Shown: positions 45,754 through 57,625 of the stretch, in pieces | Numbering within the stretch: the first letter of the stretch is position 1 | Layout of the letters: every line of letters starts with the position of its first letter | Source: Diphasiastrum complanatum | Taxonomy: Eukaryota; Streptophyta; Lycopodiopsida; Lycopodiales; Lycopodiaceae | Direction of reading: 5' to 3' | NCBI GenBank assembly: GCA_029204225.1 | Contig: CM055103.1 | Coordinates: forward strand, 56,315,078-56,379,077 | DNA: 64,000 nt | The notes under the pieces: model-generated | What the model was told of the DNA's origin: nothing | Databases searched by the model: none | What the model saw: only the letters and a program-made list of their open reading frames with translations | Made by a program: the position numbers and the translations under genes

Positions 45754-47250
45754 CTAATCTAAAGGAATTGTATGGACCGCTAATCCAGGCAAGATTCCTT
45801 TCATTTCTATAAAGTTCCATGCAAATACATCCCTGTATTTGCAAAGTGAAGTTTCTAGATCAGAAAGTTGTTCTGAGAAAAGGTGTGCACCAACATGAAC
45901 TATTCGATCCATCTCCTCATCATGATCTTCAAGGTTACACGACATCGTTTTAGCTGGTCCTTCGAAGGAGTTAGAACTTGGTGTAGGTTCCCGGTGTGGC
46001 TGTGGTAACTAGATAACAATGTCATCCAGTGTGAAATCTTTAAATTTTTGTGGGAGATCAAAAGGTGGTTCCACAAAGTTTTCTAGGACTTTGGGAATCA
46101 TCTGAGTTGAGTCACTACCGGACATGGAAGCTTGGTCTGATTGTTTGGTTTCTGTCTCCTTAGACAAGGGCTTAATCGACTGCTTAAGCTTCTCACGCAT
46201 CTGTTTTTGATGCTCGGTTAATCTTGTATCAATAATTTTATTTTTTTGGAACCGAGGTTTTCGAGGTATTTGAGTGGGTAGTGTTGTTGCCTCACTTATC
46301 ATGTCGTCATCGACTGTATCCCAGACTTCGTCTGGATACACATCCTATGTGTATACTTTGGGCTTGGGCCTATATGTTGTGTGTTGGGTACTTTGGATGT
46401 CAGTTGGACGTGAGCCAACGGCCCTGGTGACTTGATATCCTGAGGTATTAATTTTGGTGGATAACGTTGGGCATCTAGATAAAGGAGTACGTGTTCATTC
46501 GTCATTTCAACATCATCCATGGAAAGAATACCTTCTACCGAAACATGGGCGATAGAGATGCGGTTCTCCTGGGCACCAAGCTATAGGAATCGGGTCCATC
46601 ATCGTAAGTGGGATGATGGGTGTATCAATGTCTGTAGAAGACGGTAGAATATCCACATCTTCTGTAGCGGTTTCGATATGACATCGGTTGGAATCAGCAC
46701 AGTCCATAGTGGCTAGTGCTTGACCCCAATTGATTATGTCCGTGGATATCGTATAGTGGCCTTTTGGTTGGATCGGGACACTATCTGATTCGTCATAAGT
46801 TGTTGATGACCAATCATCATAAACTTTAACGGGCTTGACATGGCCAGTTGAGTCAACAGTGACTCATTTGTCATGATTGCCAAAGGCGATTTTGCTATGC
46901 TTCCAATCTTGGACAACGCCTGCCATATGGAGCCAGGTGTACCAAGAAAGAGTTTATAAGTATTTGCATCTTCTGGCAAGGCAAAGATGACACAATCAAT
47001 TACAAACTTGACACATGCTATTCGAACATGGATATTTGATAAATGACCAGCAGGTCTGTAACAGACTTTCCGTATGTGCTTCCTCTCGCAAAAACTCATC
47101 TCTAAATTATTGTACTACCTTTGTTCCACGTTTGGGTATGGGTAGTCATTGGGTAATGTGGAAGCTGTCAAGTGGCTTCCATGTTGGTCAACTGATTTAG
47201 CATTGTTTTGTTGTTGTTCTTGGTGTTGGCATTGTGCTCTAGTGAGAACT
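45754..47250 (-). pseudogene. Inverted middle segment of the Gypsy element: protease to start of RT
   Basis: On the minus strand, from 47250 downwards: P-V-R-V-L-T-R-A-Q, a link, then the protease region at 47099-46734 (I-R-K-V-C-Y-R-P-A-G-H-L-S-N-I-H-V, C-V-I-F-A-L-P-E-D-A, F-L-G-T-P-G-S-I-W), an acidic linker (46707-46009) and the RT entry at 45945-45754 (Y-R-D-V-F-A-W-N-F-I-E-M-K-G-I, V-H-T-I-P-L-D). The residues that should come next, N-A-K-P-V-R-A-K-P-Y-R, lie on the plus strand at 47257. So the segment is the missing middle of the flanking plus-strand element, turned around. Stops are few within its frames. A similar segment occurs at 8200-10097. Confidence 0.8.
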
Positions 47251-48230
47251 CTAACAGGTTCAACGCTAAGCCTGTTAGGGCTAAACCTTACAGATGTAAC
47301 CCCGTCTATCGTGAGAGAATCAATAAAGATATTAAGAAATTGCTGGATGTTGGCTTCATCTATCAAGTCCAACATACTGATTGGGTATCACCCATTGTGG
47401 TTGTATCCAAGAAAAATGGCAAACTTCATATCTGTGTCGATCTAAAGAACCTTAATGCGGTTATAAAGAAAGACTATTTTCCCTTGCCTTTAACAACCCA
47501 AATCTTAGAGGAAATGGTAGGAGCTGAAGCTTTTAGCTTCTTGGATGGATTCAGCGGTTATTTCCTTGTTCAAATAGCCCCTAAAGATAAACATAAAATG
47601 GCCTTTGCCAGAAAACAAGGTTTATGCTTATAATGTCATGCCTTTTGGCTTATGCAATGCACCTTCAACGTTTCAGAGGGTCATGCAACTGGCCTTCCAA
47701 GATCTATTACATCGAATTGTCGAGATTTATCCTTTGAGGCTATGCACCTTGATGCACTGGAGAAAATCTTTATTCACTGCCGTAGATTTGGAATTTCACT
47801 AAACCCTAATAAGTGTCAAATCTAGGCCACCCATGGGGTAGTACTCGGACATATAATTTCAAAGGACGGTATTTCTACCAAAAATCAAGGTAATAGTTGA
47901 AATGCCCTTACTTGCAACAGTGAAGGAAGTTTACGTTTTCCTCTGTCACTTAAATTATTATCGCATCTTTATAATCGATTATGCCGACAAAGCACGCCTC
48001 GTTTATTTAGTTGTGGTAGATCCTCGATGGACCGAAGAACACATTAAAGCCTTTGAGGAGTTGAAAACAGCCCTTACCACGACACCCATACTCCATTCGC
48101 CAAACTACACGAAAGAGTTCCATGTGCATACTGATGCCAGTAAGTATGCCATTGGAGGCCTTCTTGCACAACCCAAGGTATTTCTTTTATGTTTCAACAG
48201 AGTTAGACAAAACTTTTTTCCAATTTGAAG
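47251..48230 (+). pseudogene. Ty3/Gypsy RT and start of RNase H
   Basis: From about 47257: N-A-K-P-V-R-A-K-P-Y-R, W-V-S-P-I-V-V-V-S-K-K-N-G-K, R (here I-C-V-D-L-K-N-L-N) and S-F-L-D-G-F-S-G-Y (first catalytic Asp). A frameshift near 47625 leads into M-P-F-G-L-C-N-A-P-S-T-F-Q. The Y-x-D-D box is destroyed: I-V-E-I-Y is followed by P-L-R-L-C, a frame break at 47732. The next part carries the connection domain (L-N-Y-Y-R-I-F) and RNase H start (F-H-V-H-T-D-A-S-K-Y-A-I-G) to 48228, after which similarity ends and the MULE-like copy B begins. Confidence 0.85.
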
Positions 48231-48472
48231 AAAAACTTACGAACATGCTCTTGATTGTTTTGGTTCAGTGTACAAGAGCTGTTGAGCATAGCTATGTGTG
48301 AGATGAAGGAAGAGGACATTGAGGCACAGATTCTATTCTGGGAGATGCTCAACATAGTCATGAAGCGTTCTGGTCATGACCATGCTGACTTTCATGGATT
48401 CATGGTAGATGAGGCCCAAGCGAACTGGAGGGCAGTTCGAACAGTGTATAACGGGGGCGCAGATAATGTCAT

Positions 48473-49154
48473 TGTTAAAGATTCACAATTCTAGCTTGAC
48501 TAGTTTTGGTCATATGACTTCTAAATAGTTAGATGGTCATGATGTGGCTTGTCACACGTGCCAAATAGCATAGGATTCCATTCATAAGGATGTTCTCAAG
48601 TGGAACTAAGTGTTAGAACCTTTGGAATGAGTCCAGATTATGCTTAGATACAAGGGAGAAAAAATAGGAGCTATTTTTGGTAATTTTTGCATTGTTGAGG
48701 GATCTCCAAGATTCTAACCCTAACTTGGTAGGGATGAAAGATCCACCAAAATTAGCATTAGGGATAGGTTTAGGGCTACTCATACCTGCCCAAAACCGTG
48801 ATGGATCATGTATATATAGGTGATGATATCTCACCAAAATCAATCAAGTAATTTCATGTTTTTTCTCTCATAATGGTGCAATTGCTCTCTATGTTCATAA
48901 TTGTTTGAGTACTTGTGATTACTAATGATTATAGGATTGAATGTAGGTCTGGTTTACAGTACTCAGACTGTGGGAGGCCGTACTTTCACACGTGTGAAGT
49001 CTTCTTCAAGGATTTGGGCCATTTAGTGAGGTTCAAGCATAGATTTTTGATGGATTTTGATGGTTCAACTTGTACTAATCTTATGAAATCATAATCTATT
49101 GTTTACCTCATCATTTCAAGTGTTTTAGGATCCTTATTTGCTGTAATTTTTACA
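48473..49154 (+). repeat. Copia-2 5' LTR
   Basis: 682 bp, TGTTAAAGATTC to TTTTTACA. TATA box TATATATAGG at 48811. Palindrome TTCACACGTGTGAA at 48985-48998, 174 bp past the TATA box. A single G-box, GTCACACGTGCC, lies about 70 bp inside U3. Confidence 0.95.
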
Positions 49155-49166
49155 TGGTATCAGAGC
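49155..49166 (+). other. Copia-2 primer-binding site
   Basis: TGGTATCAGAGC, directly after the LTR; an 799-bp leader without long frames follows. Confidence 0.95.
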
Positions 49167-49965
49167 TTAAAGGCTGAAATGAGCTAAATCCTTGGTTTTC
49201 ATTCAATTTGATCACAATTTTTGATCTAAATCTTGTGTAGATTGGATCTTAGCATCTAGTATTGATTCTAGAACTCAAAGTGAGTCAAATACATTGGAGA
49301 TTGGTGTTGTGTGACTTCATTTGCAGGTGTTTAGGTGTCTAAAACCAGAGGCAAAGTTGAATTCAATTCACATTACCAAGATAGCAAGTTTTGCTTGCTC
49401 CAAGCATTGATTTCTAAGCGAGTTTTGGAGGTGATTTCATAGAGAAGGCTTTCTAGCATTCAAGGAGAGGGAAGATCAGAGTTTTGGGGACTCTTCAAGG
49501 CTGTTCTAAGGTGTAGTAGACACCTCCTAAAGTGATTTAGGTTCAGTCCAACCATTGCTTGACTTATGCACCAAATTAGATCAATTTTTCATCAATTTTG
49601 ATCATTTTTTGCTTGTGATTGGATAGTAGATTGTGTTGCATCCTCATTAAGTTCCATTTAGATCTTTTACAAGTGATTTTGGAAGTATATTAGGTTGCTG
49701 AAATTCACTCTTGATCAGATCATTTGGAAGCTTTAATATTCTTTATAGAAAGAGGGGCAATTCTACTAGTATTGTCTACTTCAATCAAGCAAGTGCATTG
49801 TTTCTAGTATTCTATGATTTGATTTTGTTAGAGATCATTCTTAGATCTTTATAGGAAGTCTATTACTGATCTTTTCAGGTCCCTAAGAAGTGGGATGAGG
49901 TAGACCTTCAATCAAATCAATAGAAGTAACCTTCATTTGTGTCAAGTCCTTGATTAGGAGACTAG

Positions 49966-52900
49966 ATGGCATCTATAAATGCATATCTTTTGGATACTAA
50001 TGAAAGGCTCAACAAAACTAACTATTCCATATGGAAAGTTAGAATGGAATCTATCATGATCATGCAAGATCTGATGGAAATTGTAAATGGTAAGGAGGGT
50101 GAACCTATTCATCCTCAAGAAAAAGCCAAATACATCAAGAGGTGCAATGTTGCACTACATTGCATAAAAATGAATGTTGCAAATGAACTCTTAAGAGAGG
50201 TAGGAGATTGCACTTCAGTTCAAGATGATTGGGAGACTTTGCAAAAGGTCTATGAATCCAAGAACCAAACTAGAATGTTAGCTTTGAAGAATCAAATCTA
50301 TAGAAGCTATCAAAAGAAAGGAGAGAGTGCACATACTTTTGTCCTAAGAGTAAAGGAATTGAACAAAGAGCTAGCCTTTATAGGTGACCCTATCAAGGAT
50401 GAAGAGCTTGTTCAACTCATATTGAATGGGATAAGCTTTGAATTTGACAATTTGGTTCAGGGATATGCAATTATGGGTAAGCTACCCATACTTGAAGAAC
50501 TCCAAGGCACACTCATGGCCGAGGAATCAAGAAGGAGCCAAATGCAAGAGAGGATGGATAGGCTTTCCATCCAAGGTGGAGATGACCAAGCTCTCTTCAC
50601 CAAAGGCAAAGGCAAGTCCAAAGGCAAAGGATCAACATTCAAGAAGTCTACAAAGCTTGAGGATCAAGAAGGACCCCCAAAGGCATCTCCATCAACCACC
50701 AAAGTCAAGAAGGACAAATCAAAGGTGAAGTGCTACTATTGTAGCAAGATGGGGCATTATGCCTCGGAATGCTTCAAGAGGAAGCAAGATCAAAGCCAAG
50801 CCAACATGAGCAAAGAGGAGGAGGAGGAGAGTTCACATGAGGACTCTCTCATGATGTCCATATTTTCTTCAACAAGCTTCAAAGGAGAAGATCCTTGGTG
50901 GATTGACTCGGGTGCTAGTTCACACATGACTAGTAAAAGGGAGTTTTTCTCTTCTCTCTTATCTTATGATGGACCTATAAAGTCTATCTATACAGCAAAT
51001 GATGAAGCTTGTAAGATTGAAGGAGTTGGTAGCATTCCCCTTTGCTTAGGATCTTCCAAAAAGATCAACATAGAAGGTGTTTTGTACATTCCTACAATAA
51101 CAAAGAATCTACTAAGTGTTGGCCAAATGGTAGACAATGGTTTCAATGTTGAATTTGCTTCAAATGAATGTTTCATCAAGAAGAAGGGTAAGATAGTGGC
51201 TAAGGGCACTAGACTTGGCAAACTTTATAAGTTGGATGCATTTGTGGATACTAATGTTGTCATGTTGGCCGAGAAGAGCAAGATATCTACTTTTACTTTA
51301 TGGCACAAAAGACTTGGACATGTCAACTTGGGTTCCATGGAGGCTATGATCAAGGAGGAGTATGTTTTAGGCCTACCAAGGTCTATTGGGAAGGAAGACA
51401 AGGTTTGTGAAGCTTGTGCCTTATCCAAGGCACATAAGAAGGTGTTTCCTAACTCCATCACAAAGTCATCTCATCCTCTTGAACTCATACACTCGGATGT
51501 GCACATTGCTAGCACCAAATCTAATGGAGATTCATCCATGTTTTTAACCTTCATTGATGACTACTCAAGATATTGTTGGGTGTTCTTACTTTCCTTCAAG
51601 TCTCAAGTATTTGATACTTTTGTAAAGTTCAAGTTGTTTGTGGAAAAGCATCATAATCATAGCATCAAGATTCTTAGAAGTGACAATGGTGGAGAATTCA
51701 TCTCCAATGAGTTCAAGGCCTTTTGTGAGGAGGAAGGGATCAAGAAAGAGACTTCTTGTCCTTACACTCCTCAACAAAATGGAGTTGCTGAAAGAAGGAA
51801 TAGAACATTATGTGAATGTTCTAAGGCTTTAAGATTAGATGCTTGTTTGCCCAAATCCTTTTGGGGTGAGTCTCTTGTATGTGCAAACTACTTGATGAAT
51901 AGGGTGTCTTGCAAAGCAATTGAAGGCAAAACTCCTTATGAGATGTTGTATGGAAAGAAACCCAATCTTAATCACTTGAAAGTTTTTGGGTGTATATGTT
52001 ATGTGCATGTGCCATTGGAAACAAGAACCAAGGAGGATCCATCTTCCACAAGAGGGATCATGCTTGGATATGCAAGTTCAAGCAAGGGCTACAAAGTCTA
52101 TCTCCCATCCTTGAACAAATTTGTTGTTTCAAGGGATGTCATCTTTGATGAACATCATATGCATATGCTTGAAGAAGGCTCAAGTGCTCCAACAATCAAG
52201 AAGAAGATGGCCGAGGAGCAAGATCTTGGTTTTGAGGAGGAGCTCATGGAGGAGCAAGCACCAAACCCACCTATCACACCAAGGAAATCTTCAAGGGCAA
52301 AAGTGGAGCCATCAAGGCTCACATATCAAGGCAAAGGACAGCAAGTTGAGGGTATCTCATCCACTTCTTATGCTTTATCTAGTTTTGAAGAACCGTCTAA
52401 TGTTGAAGATGCATTGAACTCCAAAGAATGGTATAAAGCTATGTTGGATGAGTATGATGCCTTGATTGAGAATGAAACTTGGTTGCTTGTTGAGATACCT
52501 CAAAGGAATGTAATAGGATGCAAGTGGGTCTTCAAGCTTAAGTTGAATGCAAATGGGAGTGTTAACAAACATAAAGCAAGATTAGTTGCAAAAGGTTATG
52601 CTCAAGAGAGAGGGATAGACTATGAGGAAACTTTTGCACCCGTGGCCAAGATGGTCACAATAAGACTAATCATTGCACTTGCATCACATTTTGGATGGAT
52701 TCTATGTCAAATGGATGTCTCTAATGCTTTCTTGAATGGTTTTTTGGAAGAGGATATCTATATGGAGCAGCCACAAGGGTTCATCAAGCATGGAATGGAG
52801 AACAAAGTATGCCATCTCCAAAGAAGCATCTATGGCTTGAAGCAAGCCTCGAGATCTTGGAATTCAAGACTACATTGCTATCTTATTTCACTTTCTTTTG

Positions 52901-53934
52901 TTCAAAGTGAATATGATCCTACTCTTTACATTAAGTTTGATGATGTTGGTATTGTACTTTTACTCATTTATGTAGATGACATCATCATTAGTGAAAATAG
53001 TGTTGATGGTATTGAAAAAATCAAGATAGATCTATCCTTAGAGTTCAAGATGGTAGATCTAGGGTGTCTTCACTTCATCTGAGGCATAGAAGTACTTAGA
53101 GGGTCTGATTTTATCTTTATAAGTCAAGTAAACTATGCTCAAAGTCTTTTGAAGAAGTTTAAGATGGAAGTATGCAAAGGTGTTGACACACCAATGGAGC
53201 AAGATGTAAAAGTGCCAAATGAAGATGATGAAAGATCCTTCATGGACATCACTTTTTTTAGGCAACTTATAGGTTCCTTAATGTGGATCACTATAACTAG
53301 ACCAGATCTTAGCTTTAGTGTATGTAGGTTGAGCCAATCCATGCAAAAGCCATTGAATATCCATTGGAAAAAGGCTAAGAGGATTCTAAGATACATCTCG
53401 GGTACATTGAATTTTGGGATTCTATATAGAGGAGATGTGATTAACCTTCATGCATTTAGTGATTCAGATTTTGCAGGGGACAAGAGGGATAGGAAATCAA
53501 CAAGTCCCTATTCAACTTTCATAGGATAAGGTGTGGTTTCATGGCTTTCAAAAAAGCAAGAAACTATATCTCTATCTTCAACCGAGGCCGAGTACAAAGC
53601 TTTGACAACCACTACAAAGGAGGTACTTTGGATCAAGAGATTATTGGTGGAACTAAAGATCATGGATTCAGAGGAGGCACCAATCATCTACAATGACAAT
53701 ATATCAGCCCAACACCTTGCATCTAACCCAATCTTCCATGCAAGATCTAAGCACATTGAGATATGCCATCACTTTGTGAGAGAAATGGTGCAAGCCAAGG
53801 AGATTGCTTTGGAGCATGTTCCAAGCAATGAATGTGTAGCTGATCTACTTACTAAACCACTTCAAAAGACACCTTTTATGAAGGTCAGATCATCACTTGG
53901 AGTGATTAGTAAAGCAATGATTGAACCAAGCTAG
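49966..53934 (+). pseudogene. Copia-2 gag-pol, two nonsense codons, otherwise in frame
   Basis: The frame opens at ATG 49966 and, apart from TGA at 53080-53082 and TAA at 53527-53529, runs to TAG at 53932-53934, about 1322 codons. No frameshift is seen. Zinc knuckle C-Y-Y-C-S-K-M-G-H-Y-A-S-E-C is at residues 256-269, protease W-W-I-D-S-G-A at 311-317. Integrase has L-W-H-K-R-L-G-H, C-E-A-C, H-S-D-V, R-S-D-N-G-G-E-F and V-A-E-R-R-N-R. RT has V-S-N-A-F-L-N-G and I-Y-V-D-D. The first stop falls in L-H-F-I-stop-G-I-E-V at the end of RT. The second is in F-I-G-stop-G-V-V-S-W in RNase H, where Copia-1 has Asp. RNase H motifs S-S-T-E-A-E-Y and N-D-N-I-S-A-Q follow. Without read-through, the product lacks the end of RT and all RNase H. 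It may still give Gag, protease and integrase, and its ends could be copied by a helper. Confidence 0.95.
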
Positions 53935-53939
53935 ATAGT

Positions 53940-53948
53940 GAGGAGGAG
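53940..53948 (+). other. Copia-2 polypurine tract
   Basis: GAGGAGGAG directly before the 3' LTR. Confidence 0.85.
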
Positions 53949-54630
53949 TGTTAAAAATTCACAATTCTAGCTTGACTAGTTTTGGTCATATGACTTGTAA
54001 ATAGTTAGATGGTCATGATGTGGCTTGTCACATGTGCCAAATAGCATAGGATTCCATTCATAAGGATGTTCTCAAGTAGACCTAAGTGTTAGAACCTTTG
54101 GAATGAGTCCAAATTATGCTTAGATACAAGGGAGAAAAAATAGGAGCTATTTTTGGTAATTTTTGCATTGTTGAGGGATCTCCAAGATTCCAACCCTAAC
54201 TTGGTAGGGATGAAAGATCCACCAAAATTAGCATTAGGGATAGGTTTAGGGCTACTCATACCTTCCCAAAACCGTGATGGATCATGTATATATAGGTGAT
54301 GATATCTCACCAAAATCAATCAAGCAATTTCATGTTTTTTCTCTCATAATGGTGCAATTGCTCTCTATGTTCATAATTGTTTGAGTACTTGTGATTACTA
54401 ATGATTATAGGATTGAATGTAGGTCTGGTGTACAGTACTCAGACTGTGGGAGGCCGTACTTTCACACGTGTGAAGTCTTCTTCAAGGATTTGGGCCATTT
54501 AGTGAGGTTCAAGCATAGATTTTTGATGGATTTTGATGGTTCAACTTGTGCTAATCTTATGAAATCATAATCTATTGTTTTCCTCATCATTTCAAGTGTT
54601 TTAGGATCCTTATTTGCTGTAATTTTTACA
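53949..54630 (+). repeat. Copia-2 3' LTR
   Basis: 682 bp; palindrome at 54461-54474 at the same offset (512) as in the 5' LTR. In U3 the single G-box CACACGTG is changed to CACATGTG. Confidence 0.95.
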
Positions 54631-54909
54631 GTCATGAGTGGTCGTGAAAGGTCATGCCTATTTCATTGGGAACAAAGCCTTGTGAGACACACCAATGCAT
54701 ATGTTCCAAAGGATCAATAGGCTCAACACAAGTTATTATGCGAAAATTGGAGGACTTCCGCAACCAGGGACGAAGCATTGGAACACTACAGGTTGATTAG
54801 GCAGTGGTGGTGGATAGCAAAAGTGAAGGAGTGTGATGTCCCAGCTTTGAAGAGTTGGTTGAGCTGGTGGAATGTCAAAATTGCTCATTGGGGCAATTTC
54901 ATGGCAACA

Positions 54910-55030
54910 GTAAGTTGTTTATATAATGCAAGACCACAAATTTTAATTTATTCTCACCACAAATTCAAATTGATAACCATAAACCATTTTTTATGTTAAA
55001 TTCTAAAATATTTGTGTTTGCATTTGATAG
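54910..55030 (+). other. Intron of copy B
   Basis: Donor GTAAGT at 54910, acceptor TTTGATAG at 55030, 121 bp, phase 0. Confidence 0.7.
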
Positions 55031-56689
55031 GTGTTGGATAGTAACGCCACTGCAAATACTCCACAAACCAATTTATTGGAATGCAAACATGGTAGCTGGC
55101 TTGCTGGAGAGGGGCGGAAAGATATGAAGCAGCTATTTCTGATATGGCAAATGCTCTTTTGCAAAGTGCAAAACAAACATATATTATGGGAAAACATTTG
55201 GGAGTTGGACCAAGCTTAAAGAATTTAATTGATAGAAGCTCATCAAAGCATCCATTCAAGCCTACAACAGTAGCACAAACAGCTCAACAGGTTGTCACTG
55301 GAAGTCCAATGTATTACAACAGGGTCAATTTAGAGGGTGAGAGAGAGACCATGCGACAGAAGAGGAGGCCTTCCTTGGTTGTGTATGTAGAGGATGATAG
55401 TAGTCACAGACCTGAATTTGTTCATGTTACCAAGGAACACAAGGAGCGGGGCCACCCCAAAAAAATTATATTTCAAGTAGAGGGAAGTGTACCTGGGCAA
55501 GGTATAGAGGCACCATCAACTTCAAAAAGGTTCCCCCACAAGAAGGTGACCCCGTGTTCCAAGATAAGCAAGAGGTGGTGGAACGTAAACTACACGACAT
55601 CTTTTGGGCAATAAGGAGGACTAATATTGGTTGGCGTGTGAAGTGTCTCAGCTGGATATCCAAAAGTGGAAAATGTAATTGTGCAATAACCAATTCATCA
55701 AAAGGTACTCCCGCGTCATGTCTTTTCTCAACACAAAGCCATCCAAATGGGAAGTCCCAACAAACGATGTGGTTTTGTAATACCGATTGCATCCGTTCTT
55801 GGAACCCAGACAAAAACATTAATCCAACACCAGCAAAACTACCAAGCATATGGCCTGTCGCTGAAGGAAAAAGTTGGTGCAATCAGAGGTGGACATGTTG
55901 ATTGCTACAGGATTTCAATTGGAAGTGAAGTCTGTTAGTGTGAATAGTGTTGCTGGTGTTTCTGGCCCCAAACAAGCGGCTGGTCCTAGTAGAGTAGAAA
56001 ATTCCAAAACCCACGATTACAAGCGACCAAGGCATAGGACAAAAGTATCAAAAATAGCACAAGCACGTATAGAGAAAGTCTTGACCATGAGTGCTTCTGT
56101 GCTGACAGAGAAGGTAGTTAAAGAGTCACAACACGAGATTTTTGAAATTGAGACTGAATCTTCTCTGCAAGCAGGATTTCGTTATGATGTCCATATAAAT
56201 ATCAATCCCTCATGCACTTTTCCAGACTTCCAAAAAAGGCTGGTTGAGAGAAAGCCATATACGACTTGCAAGCATATATATTTTATATTTTTAAGAATTT
56301 TGGGCTTTGATCAGCTAAGCAACATATTTATTCATTTGAGTGAAGCAGAGGTCTTTCAAGCACTTACTCGTGGGAGAACGTACCCATAAACAGGACAATG
56401 GTCCATTGTTTTGTTGTTGTGGTGTTTTGCATAATCATACGTTTCCCATTGCTTATGTAAAAAAGCCCATGACAGCTTATGTGAAAAGCATCATATGGCA
56501 TGGTATGGAATGATGAAGAAAAAGGATTGTTACTGGTGACACGTGCCAAAATTCAGAAAAATAACTTTGTTATTAGGCATATTAATGTTCACCACCTTTA
56601 TTTTTAATGTTTATCTTGCGCAGTCTCTAAACCAGTATATTTGATGTCCTTATGATTCCTTGAATTTAAGAGTTTTAGATCATACTAAT

Positions 56690-57292
56690 GCGGTCTCTCT
56701 GAGGTCCCTCTGCGGTCCTAATGCAGCCCTAACGACATCCCTAATGCAGTCCTCTACGGTCTACTCACTGTGGTGGGTGGAGCCTCCACAATTTTAAAAA
56801 AAAATTGAATTTTTTTTTGAGATGATTCCTAGTGCGGTCCCTAATGTGGTCCTTTGAGGTCCCTCTCCAGTCCTATGCGACCCTGTACGGTCCACCCACC
56901 GCGACGGCTGGAGCCTCCAAAATTTATTTTTTTTGAGATGGTCCCTAATGCGCTCCCTCTGCGGTCCTTTTGTAGTCCCTAATGTGGTCCCTCTACGATC
57001 CCTAATGCAGTCCTCTGCGGTCCCTAATGCAGTCCCTCTACGGTTCCTAATGTCGTCCCTAATGCCGTCCCTAATGTCATCCCTAATGCGGTCCCTTTGT
57101 GTTCCCTAATGCAGTCCCTTTGCAGTCTCTCTGAGGTCCCTCTACGGTCCTATGCAACCCTCCAAGGTCCACCCGTCATAGGTCCAATGCGACACTCTGC
57201 GGTCCTAATGCGGTCAAATGCAATCTCTCTACGATCCCTCTACGGTCCTCTATGATCCCTCTGTGGTCCTAATACGTTCCTATGCGACCCTC
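56690..57292. repeat. Minisatellite of short CGGTCCCT units
   Basis: About 600 bp of variants of GCGGTCCCTAAT and CTCTGCGGTCC, unit near 11-13 bp, irregular. Two interruptions hold GGTGGAGCCTCCA followed by A/T runs (56774-56820 and 56907-56940). A related CGGTCC/CGGCCC patch lies at 57555-57622. Confidence 0.85.
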
Positions 57293-57299
57293 TGGAAAT

Positions 57300-57625
57300 T
57301 TTATTGAAATATGCAAGCCTCCAAAAAAAAAAATTCAAATTTTTTGACGATCATTAAATCATTTTTTTCAAATGGACTCAGAAACTTGGATTGTGATAAA
57401 ATATTTTTCTTATAGATTATGATCAACAAAAAGATACTTGACAAAGCTAAATGCAATAATTTTAAATTCAGACAACAATACTTCAATTCAAAAAAATGCT
57501 CATATTTTGTATATTTTGAAAACAAAGGAGGAGCTCACCCACCACGGCAGGTGGGGCCCTCCTCCCTCTTTCGGCCCGATACGGTCCTCCATACGGCCCT
57601 GCCTTCAGCCCAATACGGTCCCATG
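57300..57625. other. No supported gene
   Basis: AT-rich stretch then a short GC-rich CGGTCC patch. The open frames here come from that patch and lack motifs. Confidence 0.4.

Larger units (their letters stand above)
48473..54630 (+). mobile_element. Copia-2: complete Ty1/Copia element, 6158 bp, polyprotein with two stops
   Basis: TG at 48473, CA at 54630, target duplication GTCAT at 48468-48472 and 54631-54635. LTRs are 682 bp each with about a dozen differences by eye (near 2 percent). Primer site, leader, polyprotein and polypurine tract are in place. It sits in an exon of MULE-like copy B. Confidence 0.96.
48250..56389 (+). pseudogene. 3' half of a MULE-like SWIM transposase gene (copy B), split by Copia-2
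   Basis: Similarity to copy A starts in an exon after TTTGGTTCAG (48262-48271): L-L-S-I-A-M-C-E-M-K-E-E-D-I, then D-F-H-G-F-M-V-D-E-A-Q-A-N-W-R-A-V-R. Copia-2 interrupts at 48472 and the frame resumes at 54636 with G-R-E-R-S-C-L-F-H-W-E-Q-S-L, one TAG at 54718-54720, and a W-rich stretch to 54909. An intron at 54910-55030 joins M-A-T to V-L-D-S-N. After a frameshift near 55125 come A-K-Q-T-Y-I-M-G-K-H-L-G-V-G-P and a basic linker, then a Cys-rich region (K-C-N-C, C-N-T-D-C) and finally P-D-F-Q-K-R and C-K-H-I-Y-F-I-F at 56210-56290. That last part is a SWIM zinc finger whose second Cys is lost (C-T-F-P-D-F for C-x-C). F-H-W and D-E-A-Q match an RNase H-fold transposase core. The stop is at 56387. 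Confidence 0.6.

Noticed and set aside
47115-47375. One minus-strand gene across 47250
   Set aside because: Only the part left of about 47250 is real; the rest is antisense of Gypsy RT beyond the inversion breakpoint.
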